From NCBI GenBank assembly GCA_028532985.1, contig JANCIK010000003.1, positions 3,978,001 through 4,042,000 of the forward strand: 64,000 nt of DNA, written 5' to 3'. A program made the position numbers and the translations under genes. Source of the stretch: Stropharia rugosoannulata (taxonomy: Eukaryota > Basidiomycota > Agaricomycetes > Agaricales > Strophariaceae). Below, piece after piece: positions 1 to 13,412 of this stretch. The notes below the pieces were generated by a model that was given only the letters and a program-made list of their open reading frames with translations, was not told the origin of the DNA and did not search any database. The first letter of the stretch is position 1, and each line of letters starts with the position of its first letter.

Positions 1-1383
1 ATTTAAAGGTCCAATTCTGTGTAACAGTACGTATCTGTTAAGTTTTAACAACGTGATATATCAATTCACAAATCCCTCCTACTACAGTCAATGATTGTTT
101 TTGTTACACACATATTCTATTCTGTTAAAATTTACCGCAGTACGTTATTAAAAGTCTATATAATCACCACACTGATTGTACTTGTAACAATCCTTCAGTT
201 TCCAAAAAGAAGATTCTTATGCCCATGTTCATTGTACGTTTCGCAGCTCATGGCATCTTTGATTGGAAACTTCTGAGTACGGATCCACTTCCTAGTTCGT
301 TATGTCTCTCGGCAATTTCTGTAGGTAATATTTGAGGAATTTATATATACTTTCAATGAACTCGTAATTTTTAAAGCACTCGGGTTGGGTGAGTATTATC
401 TGTGATAACCTAGTTTTCACTCAATAACTTTTACTCTACTAGTATTAACGGCCAAGTTGTTTATTCATCCTGTCTCCGTAGACACTATTACGGGTCCCAT
501 AAATATAATTAGTGGTATTCCAGATGTAAGTACCATTTAAACTCCTAGTCCGCAACATGGCTCGTAATGTTTTTTCCAAAATCTTCCAGATACTCTCAAA
601 GAGCATTCTGATCTCTGCAGCCGTGATCGACTGGATAATTGTATTGACTCTAGGCTATTATCTCAACAAGGCACGCCCGAAAATTAATATTGAACAGTGA
701 GTGCTTATTTGTCTACATAGAGATCAGCCCTGTTATTCCCTTTTCCTTGAATCCGTAGTAATCGAGCAGACAAGATTATTGACTGTTTGCTTATATATAC
801 CATAAATAATGGTTTTCTCACAAGGTTTGCCAGTCCAATGAATGTCACACACACAGCTTAGGGTCCGTAGCTAATAACCGTACATTTTCAGCGTTACTGA
901 TATCGTATCTCTGACCTTGGTGTGCCTTTTCTTAAACTCCGTGAGAGTAACGAGACCGGCTTCTCACTTTTATGTCTTAGGTATTTACAAAACCAAATGA
1001 CCTTTATTCGTTGGCTGTGTTCCAAGTTATAGGAAATCGTAAGTCTTTTGATATTGTTTCAAATTCAAACGAAACAACCGTCACGTACCGCATACAGTTT
1101 ATTCAAATTCATTACTGGCCACATTGAACTCACGCAAGTCCCACCAAGAATCATCGACGGTGCTAACAACCCTTAACTTCAACTCGTACCCGGTCCGAGA
1201 AAATAGGGAAGCAAGTAGCTCAGACGTGCATGTGGAAGATACCCGCCCTGCTTCTTTCCACGTTAATCCAGTAAAGGTATGTAGATGACGTACCCACCAT
1301 TTCGTAACTCTATGACAATGATACATCTGCTTTATTCATAGATAACGGGTGCTTCTGAGACTATTACTACGTCAGAACTATAG
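1..1383 (+). CDS. DUF6534-type multi-pass membrane protein, 5' part outside window
   Basis: This is a several-exon gene entering from the left edge. Recognisable pieces in order are a TM segment ending HIFYSVKIYR near 91-140, a TM piece LISAAVIDWIIVLTLGYYL near 600-670, the stretch NRADKIIDCLLIYTINNGFL near 760-820, PASHFYVL near 955-980, and the family C-terminal hallmark YSNSLLATLNSRKS near 1098-1135, followed by a polar tail. The last intron (about 1277-1340) joins PVK to ITGASETITTSEL and the TAG at 1381-1383. The order matches basidiomycete DUF6534 proteins, predicted integral membrane proteins of unknown function. Splice phases agree at the junctions I checked in the 3' half. The middle exons (about 200-580) are poorly resolved, so some decay there cannot be excluded. 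The coding start is not in the window. Confidence 0.7.
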
Positions 1384-1577
1384 AATAGAACGGGCTAGGT
1401 GTATATGACTGGTTGAACGGCAAGGCCGGAGAGACTTTATTTACTTAGAAGTGAATCATCGTGCCGTAATGCCGCTAAAATCACCGTGTAAACTTGGTGT
1501 AAACTGTGACAGGGCCATTGGTTGCCAGTTGACTGAATTCCACGGCGCATTCAACCACCTATCGTTTAGACCTGCAA

Positions 1578-3061
1578 ATGAAAGTACGGTACCTGCCTGA
1601 AGAGCTCACTGATCTTATAATCGACAAGATACCAGAATCATATCGGTCAACGCACACTCCCAAGGAAATTCAGCTCCTTCCATGTCTTTCGTCGCTTTCA
1701 CTAGTCTCACATTCATTCCGGACCCGCGTCAATCATCATCGTTTCTATCAGCTTTCGTTTGCCATTCAGCATCTATCTATTGGCCAATATGAACGACTCC
1801 TTACCCTACGTCGCCTAATTTGTCAGCGCTTTTGGTCTTTCCCGGAGATGACAATTCAGCATCATGTCCGTTCTCTTCAGCTTTATATTATTCAAGATTA
1901 CAATGCCACGAGCACTCCTGATGCGTCATATACCGCTGAAGTTATCGAGAGTATAGTCAACCATAACTGGCAGGCAGACAAGGGGGAATATGAACTTTCT
2001 GTGATTGGGTGTAACCGGCACTCTGAGTCCATGTCGTTCAACTGGAGCTTCATCAATTCTCGACTTGCTGCCGCTATTGAGAACGTTTGCAGTTCTCATG
2101 CTTTGAAGACCTTGAGGATTATGGGTTTTACTAAAGTGCCTTTGAACCTTGGTTCACAGGTTACTTCACTGGTCTGGAGGGGAGACGACATGCAAGTCAT
2201 CGGTATGCTTCCCATCATTTGGTGCAGCTATGAATCTCTCTGATAGCCCAAGTCCAAAGCAGGCCGCTCGTTCGCCAGCTAAAACGACTTGATATTGAAC
2301 ATGGGAAACGTCAACTCAGCACTTTACAACTCAATGGATCTCTCGAAACTCCTCAACTCGAAGACCTGGCAGTCGTCCTGTCTTATCCGGAACAGCTTTG
2401 GTCTATTAAGCGTACCCTGGAAGAAGCAGTTTCAATCCGGACTCTGAAATTGGAGATACATGCGTCTGAAGAAGGCTTGTCGCTTGGTTATCTACCACAT
2501 ATCCGACGCCACCTCATCTCTTGCTGCCCAACAAACCTTACCACGCTTCATATTAATCACCGCTTCCTGGACTCCGTCTCCCGTCTGAAGCGCTCAGCAG
2601 GAGCGCGCATCGTCGATTTGCTACAACCCCTTCCAACCACGGCACTGATGCATTTGCATACACTCGTCATTGAAACCCAGTTTAATTGGGGGGATAGACG
2701 TACAAACTCCATCGCTGAGCTCTTGCATGGGCATGGGTGTATTGAGCTCGCAGATTTTCTTGCCACTGACGAATTCTCTGCACGACTTCAGCGAGTCGGT
2801 GTATATTATATATTGGGTGGGTATCGTCCCGTCCGCGTGGGACTAGCAGCTGAGGACTCACTAGAAGGCTGGCGCATGTTTGAGCGAAGTGCACTTTCCT
2901 ACCTTTCAACATATTTCTCCGAACTTCACGAGAAACGACCGCTACTTAAAACAGATATTAGAGTCTTGGATAGAAAAGGATGGCTATATGATGAGGGCGG
3001 TGTAATGCTGGATACCAGGGATATCACCTGCAACGTAAGAGAATATGTTTACCTGGCATAA
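1578..3061 (+). CDS. F-box-like protein, two exons
   Basis: The N-terminus begins with an F-box-like stretch (LPEELTDLIIDKI, then LSLVSHSFRTRV) typical of the many Agaricomycete F-box proteins that recruit substrates to SCF ubiquitin ligases. The rest is leucine-rich without clear repeats. The first reading frame stops at 2243, but a 44-nt GT-AG intron at 2203-2246 joins it in phase to the downstream frame: exon 1 is 1578-2202 and exon 2 is 2247-3061, giving 479 residues. The junction reads MQVI-A-QVQSRP. The intron is short even for a fungus, so an alternative is a frameshifted copy. The exact phase match and absence of stops through exon 2 favour an intact gene. The substrate is unknown. 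Confidence 0.75.
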
Positions 3062-4272
3062 GTCTTGCGAATAACTAACCATTACTATAGGTATTCAAAC
3101 AAGCAAAGACACGGTTCCCGTGAACATTACAAAACACCTCAAATTTAATTCAAAGTAGTGACATGGGCCGCGGTCAATTCTAAATTTTATCCATGTACTG
3201 TCTTCAACGACGTTGTGTATTGACTTATTTTTTATTTTCTTCTTCCGTTGCCATAAACGTGACGATCACACGTAGTACTCCAATGTGCTAGTGTATCACC
3301 TTTAGTGTGTAAGTAGTACATATGTAGAGGTGACTGTTAACCTTATGCGAGTATAAGTACTGAATTTGCAGCATTGATAAGTAAGTCCGTCGTACGACAT
3401 AGTACGCTGTCAAATGAATGGACTCACGACTGCAAAAATGAGGTTTTGTGTCATACAACGCGACTTCGTGCGACGTAACTATCAATAGAACTTACTGAAG
3501 TTATATATTGCGCAACCATATAAGACAGATATCAGATATCTGATTTCAAACGAAACGATGTATGGAGCCATAAAATTTATAAACTCGTAAGGTGGTGTTG
3601 AGCCATTCATTACAGCGATCACCATCAAGTTGTGGGATAACTGATTGAGAAACTCAAGAAAGACTTGAAATCAACTTGAAATGCACTCTCGAGTACATGT
3701 TCTGAGACGGGTCTGAGCCGCTGATGTAATTCCGCTAACACGTTTCGGACAAAAAGAATTTCGGGAGGTTTCTGGCTAAATTCATATACTTATATGTACA
3801 TACTGCATTGAAAGGACGAAACCCATATGCTTATCATCTATTCCCTGTTTGATCAGAAGTTGCCTGGTGATGGATTGTGGAATGAGTTTGAATTAGCCCA
3901 AGACCAGAAAGACAGATCCACAAACCATATAATGAATATGTTTTAAGATATTCTGTAAGTTGAAGCACTCGCTGTCTTTTAACACCAGCTTGTTTTCTTA
4001 TTTCACCCAATTGCCTCTCTCTGGCGCGGCTATGTCAAGGTAACAGGTATTGCCCACCGAACGTGATTGATCTTGGCGGCTAATTTAGGACTGTGATGGG
4101 AATGTAGGCAGCTTACCAAAAGTAGCAATTATTCCCGACCATATGATATACATCCCTTACCATATTGCGGGTTAGCGGAAAGTCCCCACCGTTTTCGAAA
4201 CACTTTCTGCAGAAACCGCACTCTTTACTTTCTTATGGTGCCCTTGACTTAACCACTTTCGTTTATACGCTC
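3062..4272. other. intergenic, AT-rich
   Basis: No coding region, RNA gene or repeat was recognised. It may hold an unrecognised first exon for the gene starting at 4273. Confidence 0.5.
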
Positions 4273-5811
4273 ATGTCGATTAACCTGCCCCAAAATGTCC
4301 CTGTTGACGACACAGACTCGCACATCGCATACAGCTCTGGGGATTGGCAAGTTTACACAGGCTCTACGAGGCAATGGCACGGGGCTGTTCACGGAACCGA
4401 TAATCCTGGGGCAACTGTAGCTTTTAGCTTCCAAGGTTTGTTCAAGACTCTGTTATGATGAGGTTCAAATCTCACTTTGGCTGTAGGAGAAGCCTTCATT
4501 GTTCATACCACCCTTCCTGGTGGCGGGGGCAATGTCGTAGCAGACATATCCGTTGATGGAGGGGCACCGACACGAATAAATCAGGCTTGCGGCACTGACA
4601 ACGTTTATATGAACGTCTTCTACCAGTCTTCAATCATGACTTTCAAGACGCATACGGTTGTTATAACAAACCGCGGCACAACTGCAGACCCTCTTCTCAT
4701 GTTCGATGAAGTAACGCTGTATTCACAGGATATTGTTCCATCAATGAATGATCCTCCAACTGTTAGTCAACCTACAACATCATCATCGTCTACCAGTTCT
4801 AGTTCCACTCAACAGTCTTCATCAACATCTCAGACTCCCCAACCTGTAACGACCGGCTCTGGAACCACTGGTAATCCATCTGGTTCGTCAACTAGTAGTA
4901 CTAAGGGTACTGAGAACCCTTCGATTTCATCCTCAGCTCCTTCAACTAGTGCGTAATATTCCACTTGACTGCTGTAGGAAAACACCGCTTATGCGAAACG
5001 CAGCTGGTTCGGCTTCCTCGACTCACAATTCTACAGCCTTGACTGGCAGTACGACAGTTGTACAGACGTCGACATCTACTTCATTCTCTACGGACTCGAC
5101 AGGTGGCGTCTCCACCATTGTTAATGTATTCACAACTTCCGTTGTGCAGTCTGCGGAAACAGGCCTAAGCTCCTCCCCAGAGCCATCTCATTCTTCGTCG
5201 TCAGCGCCTATTGGAGTAATAGTAGGAAGCGTCCTCGGTGGCCTCGCTCTCTTCGTACTATGTCTCATTGCATTCGTGCTGCTCCGGCGCCGTAGAAGGG
5301 ATGGCGAATCCCATCTTAAGGACTCCAGTTTCTTTGGCCGTAAAAGAGGTTTGCATTACGACGCGTCGCTTGGTTTCAAATTAGCTGATACGACCCCTTA
5401 GCCTTGAAACCCCATGAACCCGAGCCGTTCAGGGTCAGCGCCCCGCCCCACGCCCAAAACCAGCCTTACCCGATCAACGACTCGCGCCCTTTCATCTCAA
5501 ACGAAAAATCTCTGAGACTACATCAGAGTGCAGACAGACTCGGCGGACCATCTGCCAGCCCGGAGAGCTTCACGGGTGACGCGTACGGCTCGGTCGCAGC
5601 ATCGACATCGGCTGCGACTTTGCTGGAGCGCGGCCCATCTGGATCTGCACAGCCACTAGGCACCAGCCAAGATACCCATCAGCGCTCAATTAGCGATACC
5701 ACCTCAAGTTCAATGTATGCGTCTCCCCTCACAGTATCTGGGGACGAGGTACCTCCCCCTTATCAGCCTTCAATAACGACAAGACTTGCCGACTATAAGA
5801 GTCGAGCGTAG
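4273..5811 (+). CDS. Ser/Thr-rich single-pass membrane protein with cytoplasmic tail
   Basis: Four exons (4273-4435, 4487-4948, 5004-5348, 5402-5811) join in phase to 459 codons. The first about 150 residues form a compact ectodomain (PVDDTDSHIAYSSGDW, then FDEVTLYS). A Ser/Thr-rich stalk to about residue 275 follows, probably O-glycosylated. Next come one TM helix at about 277-302 (IGVIVGSVLGGLALFVL), a basic stop-transfer RRRRRD, and a long Pro/Ser-rich tail. This is the common basidiomycete Mid2/Skg6-like surface-sensor layout; a role in wall sensing or adhesion is inference. An in-frame TAG at 5399 lies inside the last intron (5349-5401). I chose the first in-frame ATG at 4273, but it gives no signal peptide, so an upstream exon encoding one is likely missing from this model. 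Confidence 0.7.
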
Positions 5812-6725
5812 TTTCCCCCTTTCAAGAACAGTTGGACTGCTCTTCATCACAATAGGCATTATGAATGCCGCCTGGTAAATAAACATTGATTAATATACAA
5901 TCACATTCGTTTGGTTGCACCTCTTACTGCTCGATCTCTTCAAAGCTGTTGGCTTGTGTTGAATTATATACCACGTAGTCAGTTACTGTTGATTTCAAAT
6001 TGGATTTGAACACAGTTTGTTTGTTGTTTTTACTTCGTATGCATAAAGCTGCGATTCAGTGTTAAATATAAATTGCCATCTCATCTGGTCGTACATATTC
6101 TCCATCTAACCACACACTCCTTACCTCTGCATGCCATACCTGACTCTTTAAACACGTTGCCGTCTATACGCTCACAGGTTGAAGTGGTAGTAGTACAATT
6201 GATCACAGTACTTATAATAACATAAAGTCTGTTTAGTTTGAGTAAGTACAGGTTTGTGCTAGACTGCTGCAGTACTGTACACGTTCAAGCCGACCTTGCC
6301 TCCGTGATTGACTTCAAACAAAATCCTATTAAGTAGATGCAATGCAAAGTACTTGATACTCCTTTTAAACTCCACGTGTTTTGTCTTATGACCTTTGTAC
6401 ACACCAACGTGTGTCGTATTGTATAAGACAGAAATAACCATGACGCGCCCATTGACATCCATTGACACTCATCAGCGCGGCGTTTGTATGAACCTAAAGC
6501 GAGGTAGGCCGCAGAGGCGTGTATAAAAATAGACTGGGCGCCATATGCATGAACTGTCCAAAGAGCTATTTTTATCTTTTTCGAGGAGTACTAGTAGAAG
6601 AGAACGGAAGTTGAGCTTGGGATGCGGATCTTTACGTTATAAAATTAACTATACATAAAGCTAGGCTCCATTGCATTGAAGCCACTCGTACCTTTCTTTT
6701 GACCCCCACCCAGAGACCAGACATC
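5812..6725. other. intergenic
   Basis: Spacer between two plus-strand genes. No gene recognised. The promoter of the transporter gene should lie in its right part; a TATAAAA-like string occurs at about 6522. Confidence 0.5.
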
Positions 6726-9414
6726 ATGGCTTTAAACTGGAAGGAGAGGTTGCGTCCCGTATCTCTTATCTTTGCGTACGTATCTCACGACTCTGGGACC
6801 CGAGAAATCTCTAAGACCCATCAAACCGTTGCAGATGTGGAACAGCACTGTTCTCAGACGGTGGGTAGCTATCAGTCAAATGGGATGGGAAGTGGTATGC
6901 TGAGTCGTGTTCGCATCTTCAGGCTATGGTAATAGCGTCATTGGAAACGGTACGCCAGATCTTCACTGTTAGTATCGGGATAGCGTCCTCATCTCCCATT
7001 GATAGTTAACACCCGTGCGTTTTTTGAGGAACTTGTGCTTCTATACACACTTCAACCAACGACGAGCCCATAGTGTTGACGAGAATATATGGTTCCGACG
7101 AACTCGCTAAGAACAACTATAGCAAGAAGCTAACCAGTTTGACCTTTGCTGGAACTGTGCTTGGCATGCTGACATTCGGTATGAGCTCATAATTCTGAGT
7201 AACGGCGGCCAGCTGACCATCATCCATGGAGCAAGGTTACATCTCGGACAAGATTGGACGCAAATTCGGCATGGTCAGTTCATATCCCTTATCCTTAAAT
7301 TCAATTCCAAAAAGTTAACATTCCTGCGAAAGATGGCAGCTGCAGGCATTGTAACTCTTTTCTCAGCCTTGTCAGGAGCGTCGGCAGGTGCACATGGTAG
7401 TATCGGGGGCATGTTAAGCATGCTCGGGGCAATGAGGTAACCAATAACAATGTTTATAGATGAAGGTCACAACTGAAGCAGGGGGGAAGATTTCTTCTCG
7501 GGGTGGGTATAGGCGCAGAATATCCTTGTGGGTCTGTTTCTGCCTCCGAGCAGTCGGAGAGGCCTGGCGTCAGCAAGAAATCGCAGCACCGGTGGTTCGC
7601 AATCGCGACAAGTATGTACTTTTAGTTCTGGAGCTGTGTTCTCTCTGATTTTCTGATGTTGCCCGACACAAATAGACACCATGATTGATTCAGGCTTTGT
7701 CTTTGGCTGCTTTGTACCCCTAGTCCTATTCTGGATGTGAGCAAGTGTGCTTTTTATAAAATCTAGTAGGCTTACCTTCCATCTTTCAGATGTGGACCAA
7801 ACCATCTCCGTGCAGTATGGAGGCTATCTCTTAGCCTGGGCGCATTCCCTGCACTGGCTGTGTTTTTCTGGAGATGGAGTATGGACGAACCGGTGGTTTA
7901 CCAGAAGAACTCAATGAAGCACGCCAAAATACCGTATATGCTTGTAATCCGTAGGTACTGGGTAAGACTGGCCGCTATTGCTTGTGTCTGGTAAGCAGAA
8001 CCATTTATTTATGCAGCTTTATGACATTGATCGACTTCTCAGGTTCTTTTACGACCTGATCGTGTACGTTTGTCTGTTCATTCCCCATCCCCGAGCCAGT
8101 TTAAAGTCTTTACCGTTTCTCCCAAAATAGATACCCTGTGAGTCCTTTCCCTGCAATATGAATATGGTTTTGACGTATCGATGCCCTTAGTTCGGCATAT
8201 ATTCTTCTATCATCGTAAACAAGTAAGAGCGCAGAAGTTAGCTTCTTTATCCTTCTTGAGCTTAACACTTGGTTCAGCATTACTGGAGGCAATGCTGACC
8301 TCACTGTGGTACTGGGTTGGGCAACTGTCATAAAGTATATTTTCAGTATTCAAGATTCATCAATTTGTGAGATTGACAACTTGTGTTACCTCAGCTTGTT
8401 CTACATCCCCGGAACTTTGACGGGATCCTTCATCGTTGACCACCTAGGTCCAAAGAATACTTTAGTACGTGTTGATGGATTTACCTCGAGATTATCATTC
8501 CGACGCCAACTTTTGTTCTAGTTACTAGGCCTGATTTCCCAGTCGATCGTCGGTTTCATTATGAGCGCCTTGTATAGCAAGTACGCATTGATTTGTTTAG
8601 TGTCCATGCTGCTTGATGACTGATACTGCCCGACAGATTGGTCCCCCACATCGGTGCTTTCGCGGTATGTACATTGTTGTTGTTCTCATTTACTTTATTT
8701 GGAGATTATGAACTGGACAGGTTGTCTATGGTATCTTCCTCAGCCTGGGCGAAGTCGGCCCTGGGGTATGTATCGGCCTCCTTGCTAGCAAGACAGGCCC
8801 GACAGCTATTCGTGGTCAATTTTATGGCCTGGCTGCAGCAACGGGCAAGGTCGGTGCGTTTGTTGGTACCTGGAGTATGTCTTACCCTTCGCATTCGTTA
8901 TGTCGATACTGATCGTTGTAATTTATTTTCAGTCTTCCCACCCATAATTCAAGGTATGCCAAATCTCCCAGCCCGGTGAAAATCATCAGAGGCTAATCTT
9001 CACTTCGATGGAAGCCTTCGGCGGTTCTGATTCTGCGAGAGGCAACACAGGGCCTTTCTGGATCGGAAGTGGTGCGTCAATTGAAGGTACTTTGTTGGAT
9101 GTGTTCCTGACATACCCTGTCATCCGATTCAGGTGTCGGAATTGTCAGCGCATTTGTCGCCTTCATGTGGATCCAGCCGCTGCAGCCTGATGGGATGGAG
9201 AAGGAGGACCTTGCCGTACGTGCTTGCTCCAACTAGACCATTAAATTTCTCAGTTGGACTGATTTTGTTTCCCTGTGGACAGTTCCGCGAGTACCTGGAG
9301 GCCAACGGATACGACACGTCTCAAATGGGTCTCCCTGGAGCCAGTCAACTCTCTACCGTTGAAGACAGAAAAGGTGAAATTATAAGCGACGAGAAAGTAT
9401 CCCAGGAGGCATGA
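6726..9414 (+). CDS. MFS transporter, glycerophosphodiester permease (Git1-like) type, 22 exons
   Basis: Removing 21 short introns yields one uninterrupted protein. Diagnostic pieces in order are [13 protein letters not shown] (TM1), the MFS signature [11 protein letters not shown] after TM2, [20 protein letters not shown] (TM4-5), [11 protein letters not shown] in the central loop, [59 protein letters not shown] and a tail [19 protein letters not shown]. This order matches the fungal Git1-like branch of the phosphate:H+ symporter family in the plasma membrane, which imports glycerophosphoinositol or related phosphodiesters. The substrate here is inferred from family only. ATG 6726 starts a short cytoplasmic N-terminus and exon 1 ends at 6775. 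Two exons are tiny: 9 nt at 7007-7015 and 7 nt at 8131-8137. The stop is TGA at 9412-9414. All junctions I traced keep phase. Confidence 0.9.
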
Positions 9415-9783
9415 AGAACATCCTACACGAATCTTTAATGACTGTTTTGTCTGTAGCCTTTATAACGACTTAATGTATGACTTCTTGTTGACTTCTTTGG
9501 GTATTTGAACTATGGTTTTGAAAAATGACGGTCGCACGCGAAGAAAATCAATTCAATGAATCTGCAAGATGTAGAATGCAATGTGGAGGCGAGACGGCAT
9601 ATATAGCGTTTCTGTTAATTTTGTTCGACTTCTATCTACTCACATACAAGTACATATGTCCGGATTAGCGACATAGTTATAAAATATCCCTGCCTAAAAC
9701 GAAACGCATAAGGACCACTGCCACATACATACAAAATGAAGCGACTGGGAACTCACAATTACACCCCTTAAAGGTTCATACGA
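9415..9783. other. intergenic between convergent genes
   Basis: The two genes end toward each other here. The space should hold both 3' UTRs; nothing else was recognised. Confidence 0.6.
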
Positions 9784-12007
<2,224 letters not shown>

Positions 12008-13412
12008 CGCGAATTACGAGGATGGGTGTCAAGTCAGTGCTGCAGAAGGGGTCTAGCAAGTAATATGATAGTCAGACACGGTTTCAGAACGCGTAAGCAA
12101 AGCATCTGACGCACAAGGGCCGTTGGACACTGGGACCGGCGGGGGAAAGCGGGGAGGAGAAATACGGGGCGAGAAAATGAAATGTGGAGAATATAAGTAG
12201 GGCCCAGGCTGAGGGTTGTCCCATCGGCCATGCACGGCACATACCAGCACATCCACGCGTTTCGTTGGTCAAGAGCAAGATCGGCGACGGTTATTTCCGT
12301 CCAACCGGACATCGGGCCCTTGAGACGCTTTTCGGCGTTCAAAAACGTGACATTTTTTCTTTCTTTCTGAAGGCCCGGGGTACAGAAGGACAGGATAATG
12401 CAAGAGCGCAGTACATGAACCGCCTGGAAAGGCGATTTTAATCCTGGATAGTACGATGGGTATGCTTTTACAGAAACTGTGTCCGTCAAAACGGGTCCGT
12501 AAATATTCAGTCTACAGATCAGCAATCTTGCAGCAATCAATAACTTTATATAAGCTCTGCTCACTCTATTAAGTTCTCTGGAGAAACGACGCTATAATCC
12601 AATCGCAGCCCTACGTTGCCACCCAACATCAGCATGCCACATAAACGATTGTACCAAGGATAGACCTCCCGAAGTACTGTTTATAGTTGATGCGGCGACG
12701 GCACGAATCATGATCATGATCAAGCAACCTGCGAAAGTGATTAGTTGACATATATACATAGACTATGGTCAGCCGGTCATAATTTTCTCACAAAGTGTGT
12801 AATAGTAGAAATCGAGAACCGCGTCGAAGTTACGTCGAGGTAACCTCAATGCCACTGCCAAAAAACAGTACGGTTATGTTGCGGTCATGTCAGTCTTAGC
12901 TGAATAGTAGAAATGTTCCCAGCTTAGCTAGCATTGACTGTTACGTACAAGTACATATTGAGTACATACCCAAGGTTCAGAGAGCGGCATATTTTCGTAG
13001 AGGCGGAGAAACGTAAATAACGAAATGGAGGAAGGCTTAATACTTATGTAGTATTCTTGTTTGGTGTATAAAAGTCCAGTGCAGTCCATCAGGAAGATCA
13101 CACGCGACTTGGGGGCGCTTGGATGAACTCGGGCCGGCACCCCAAGTGATCCCAACAAACCAATTGCGGCAAGTGCCACGCATCGGCCAAACAAACGCGT
13201 CACGGCCGAAACTACTCCCAAACTGCCTCCAAGTACCCCAGGCAAACTACAAGTACAACGCTCCATACTCCCCCAAGTCACAAACCACTTGGCCAAGGCA
13301 CCAACAACTGGGACGCTCGTTTATAAATTCTAATGTTTAATAAATATATATAAAATTATAATAAATTATGATTGACATGCTTATAACAAAATTTTAACCT
13401 GCGGCGTTCGCA
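12008..13412. other. ACH1 upstream region and probable left end of the Plavaka-type element
   Basis: No gene recognised. From about 13095 to 13300 the hexamer CCAAGT (or ACTTGG) recurs in both orientations, the kind of subterminal repeat carried by CACTA-like elements. From 13330 to 13400 the sequence is strongly AT-rich. The element boundary itself was not resolved. Confidence 0.4.

Noticed and set aside
1578..3061. F-box-like gene appears frameshifted near 2244
   Set aside because: A 44-nt GT-AG intron at 2203-2246 restores the frame exactly, so I treat it as intact.
5349..5811. Premature stop in the Ser/Thr-rich membrane protein
   Set aside because: The stop at 5399 lies in a 53-nt intron (5349-5401); the downstream frame continues the cytoplasmic tail.
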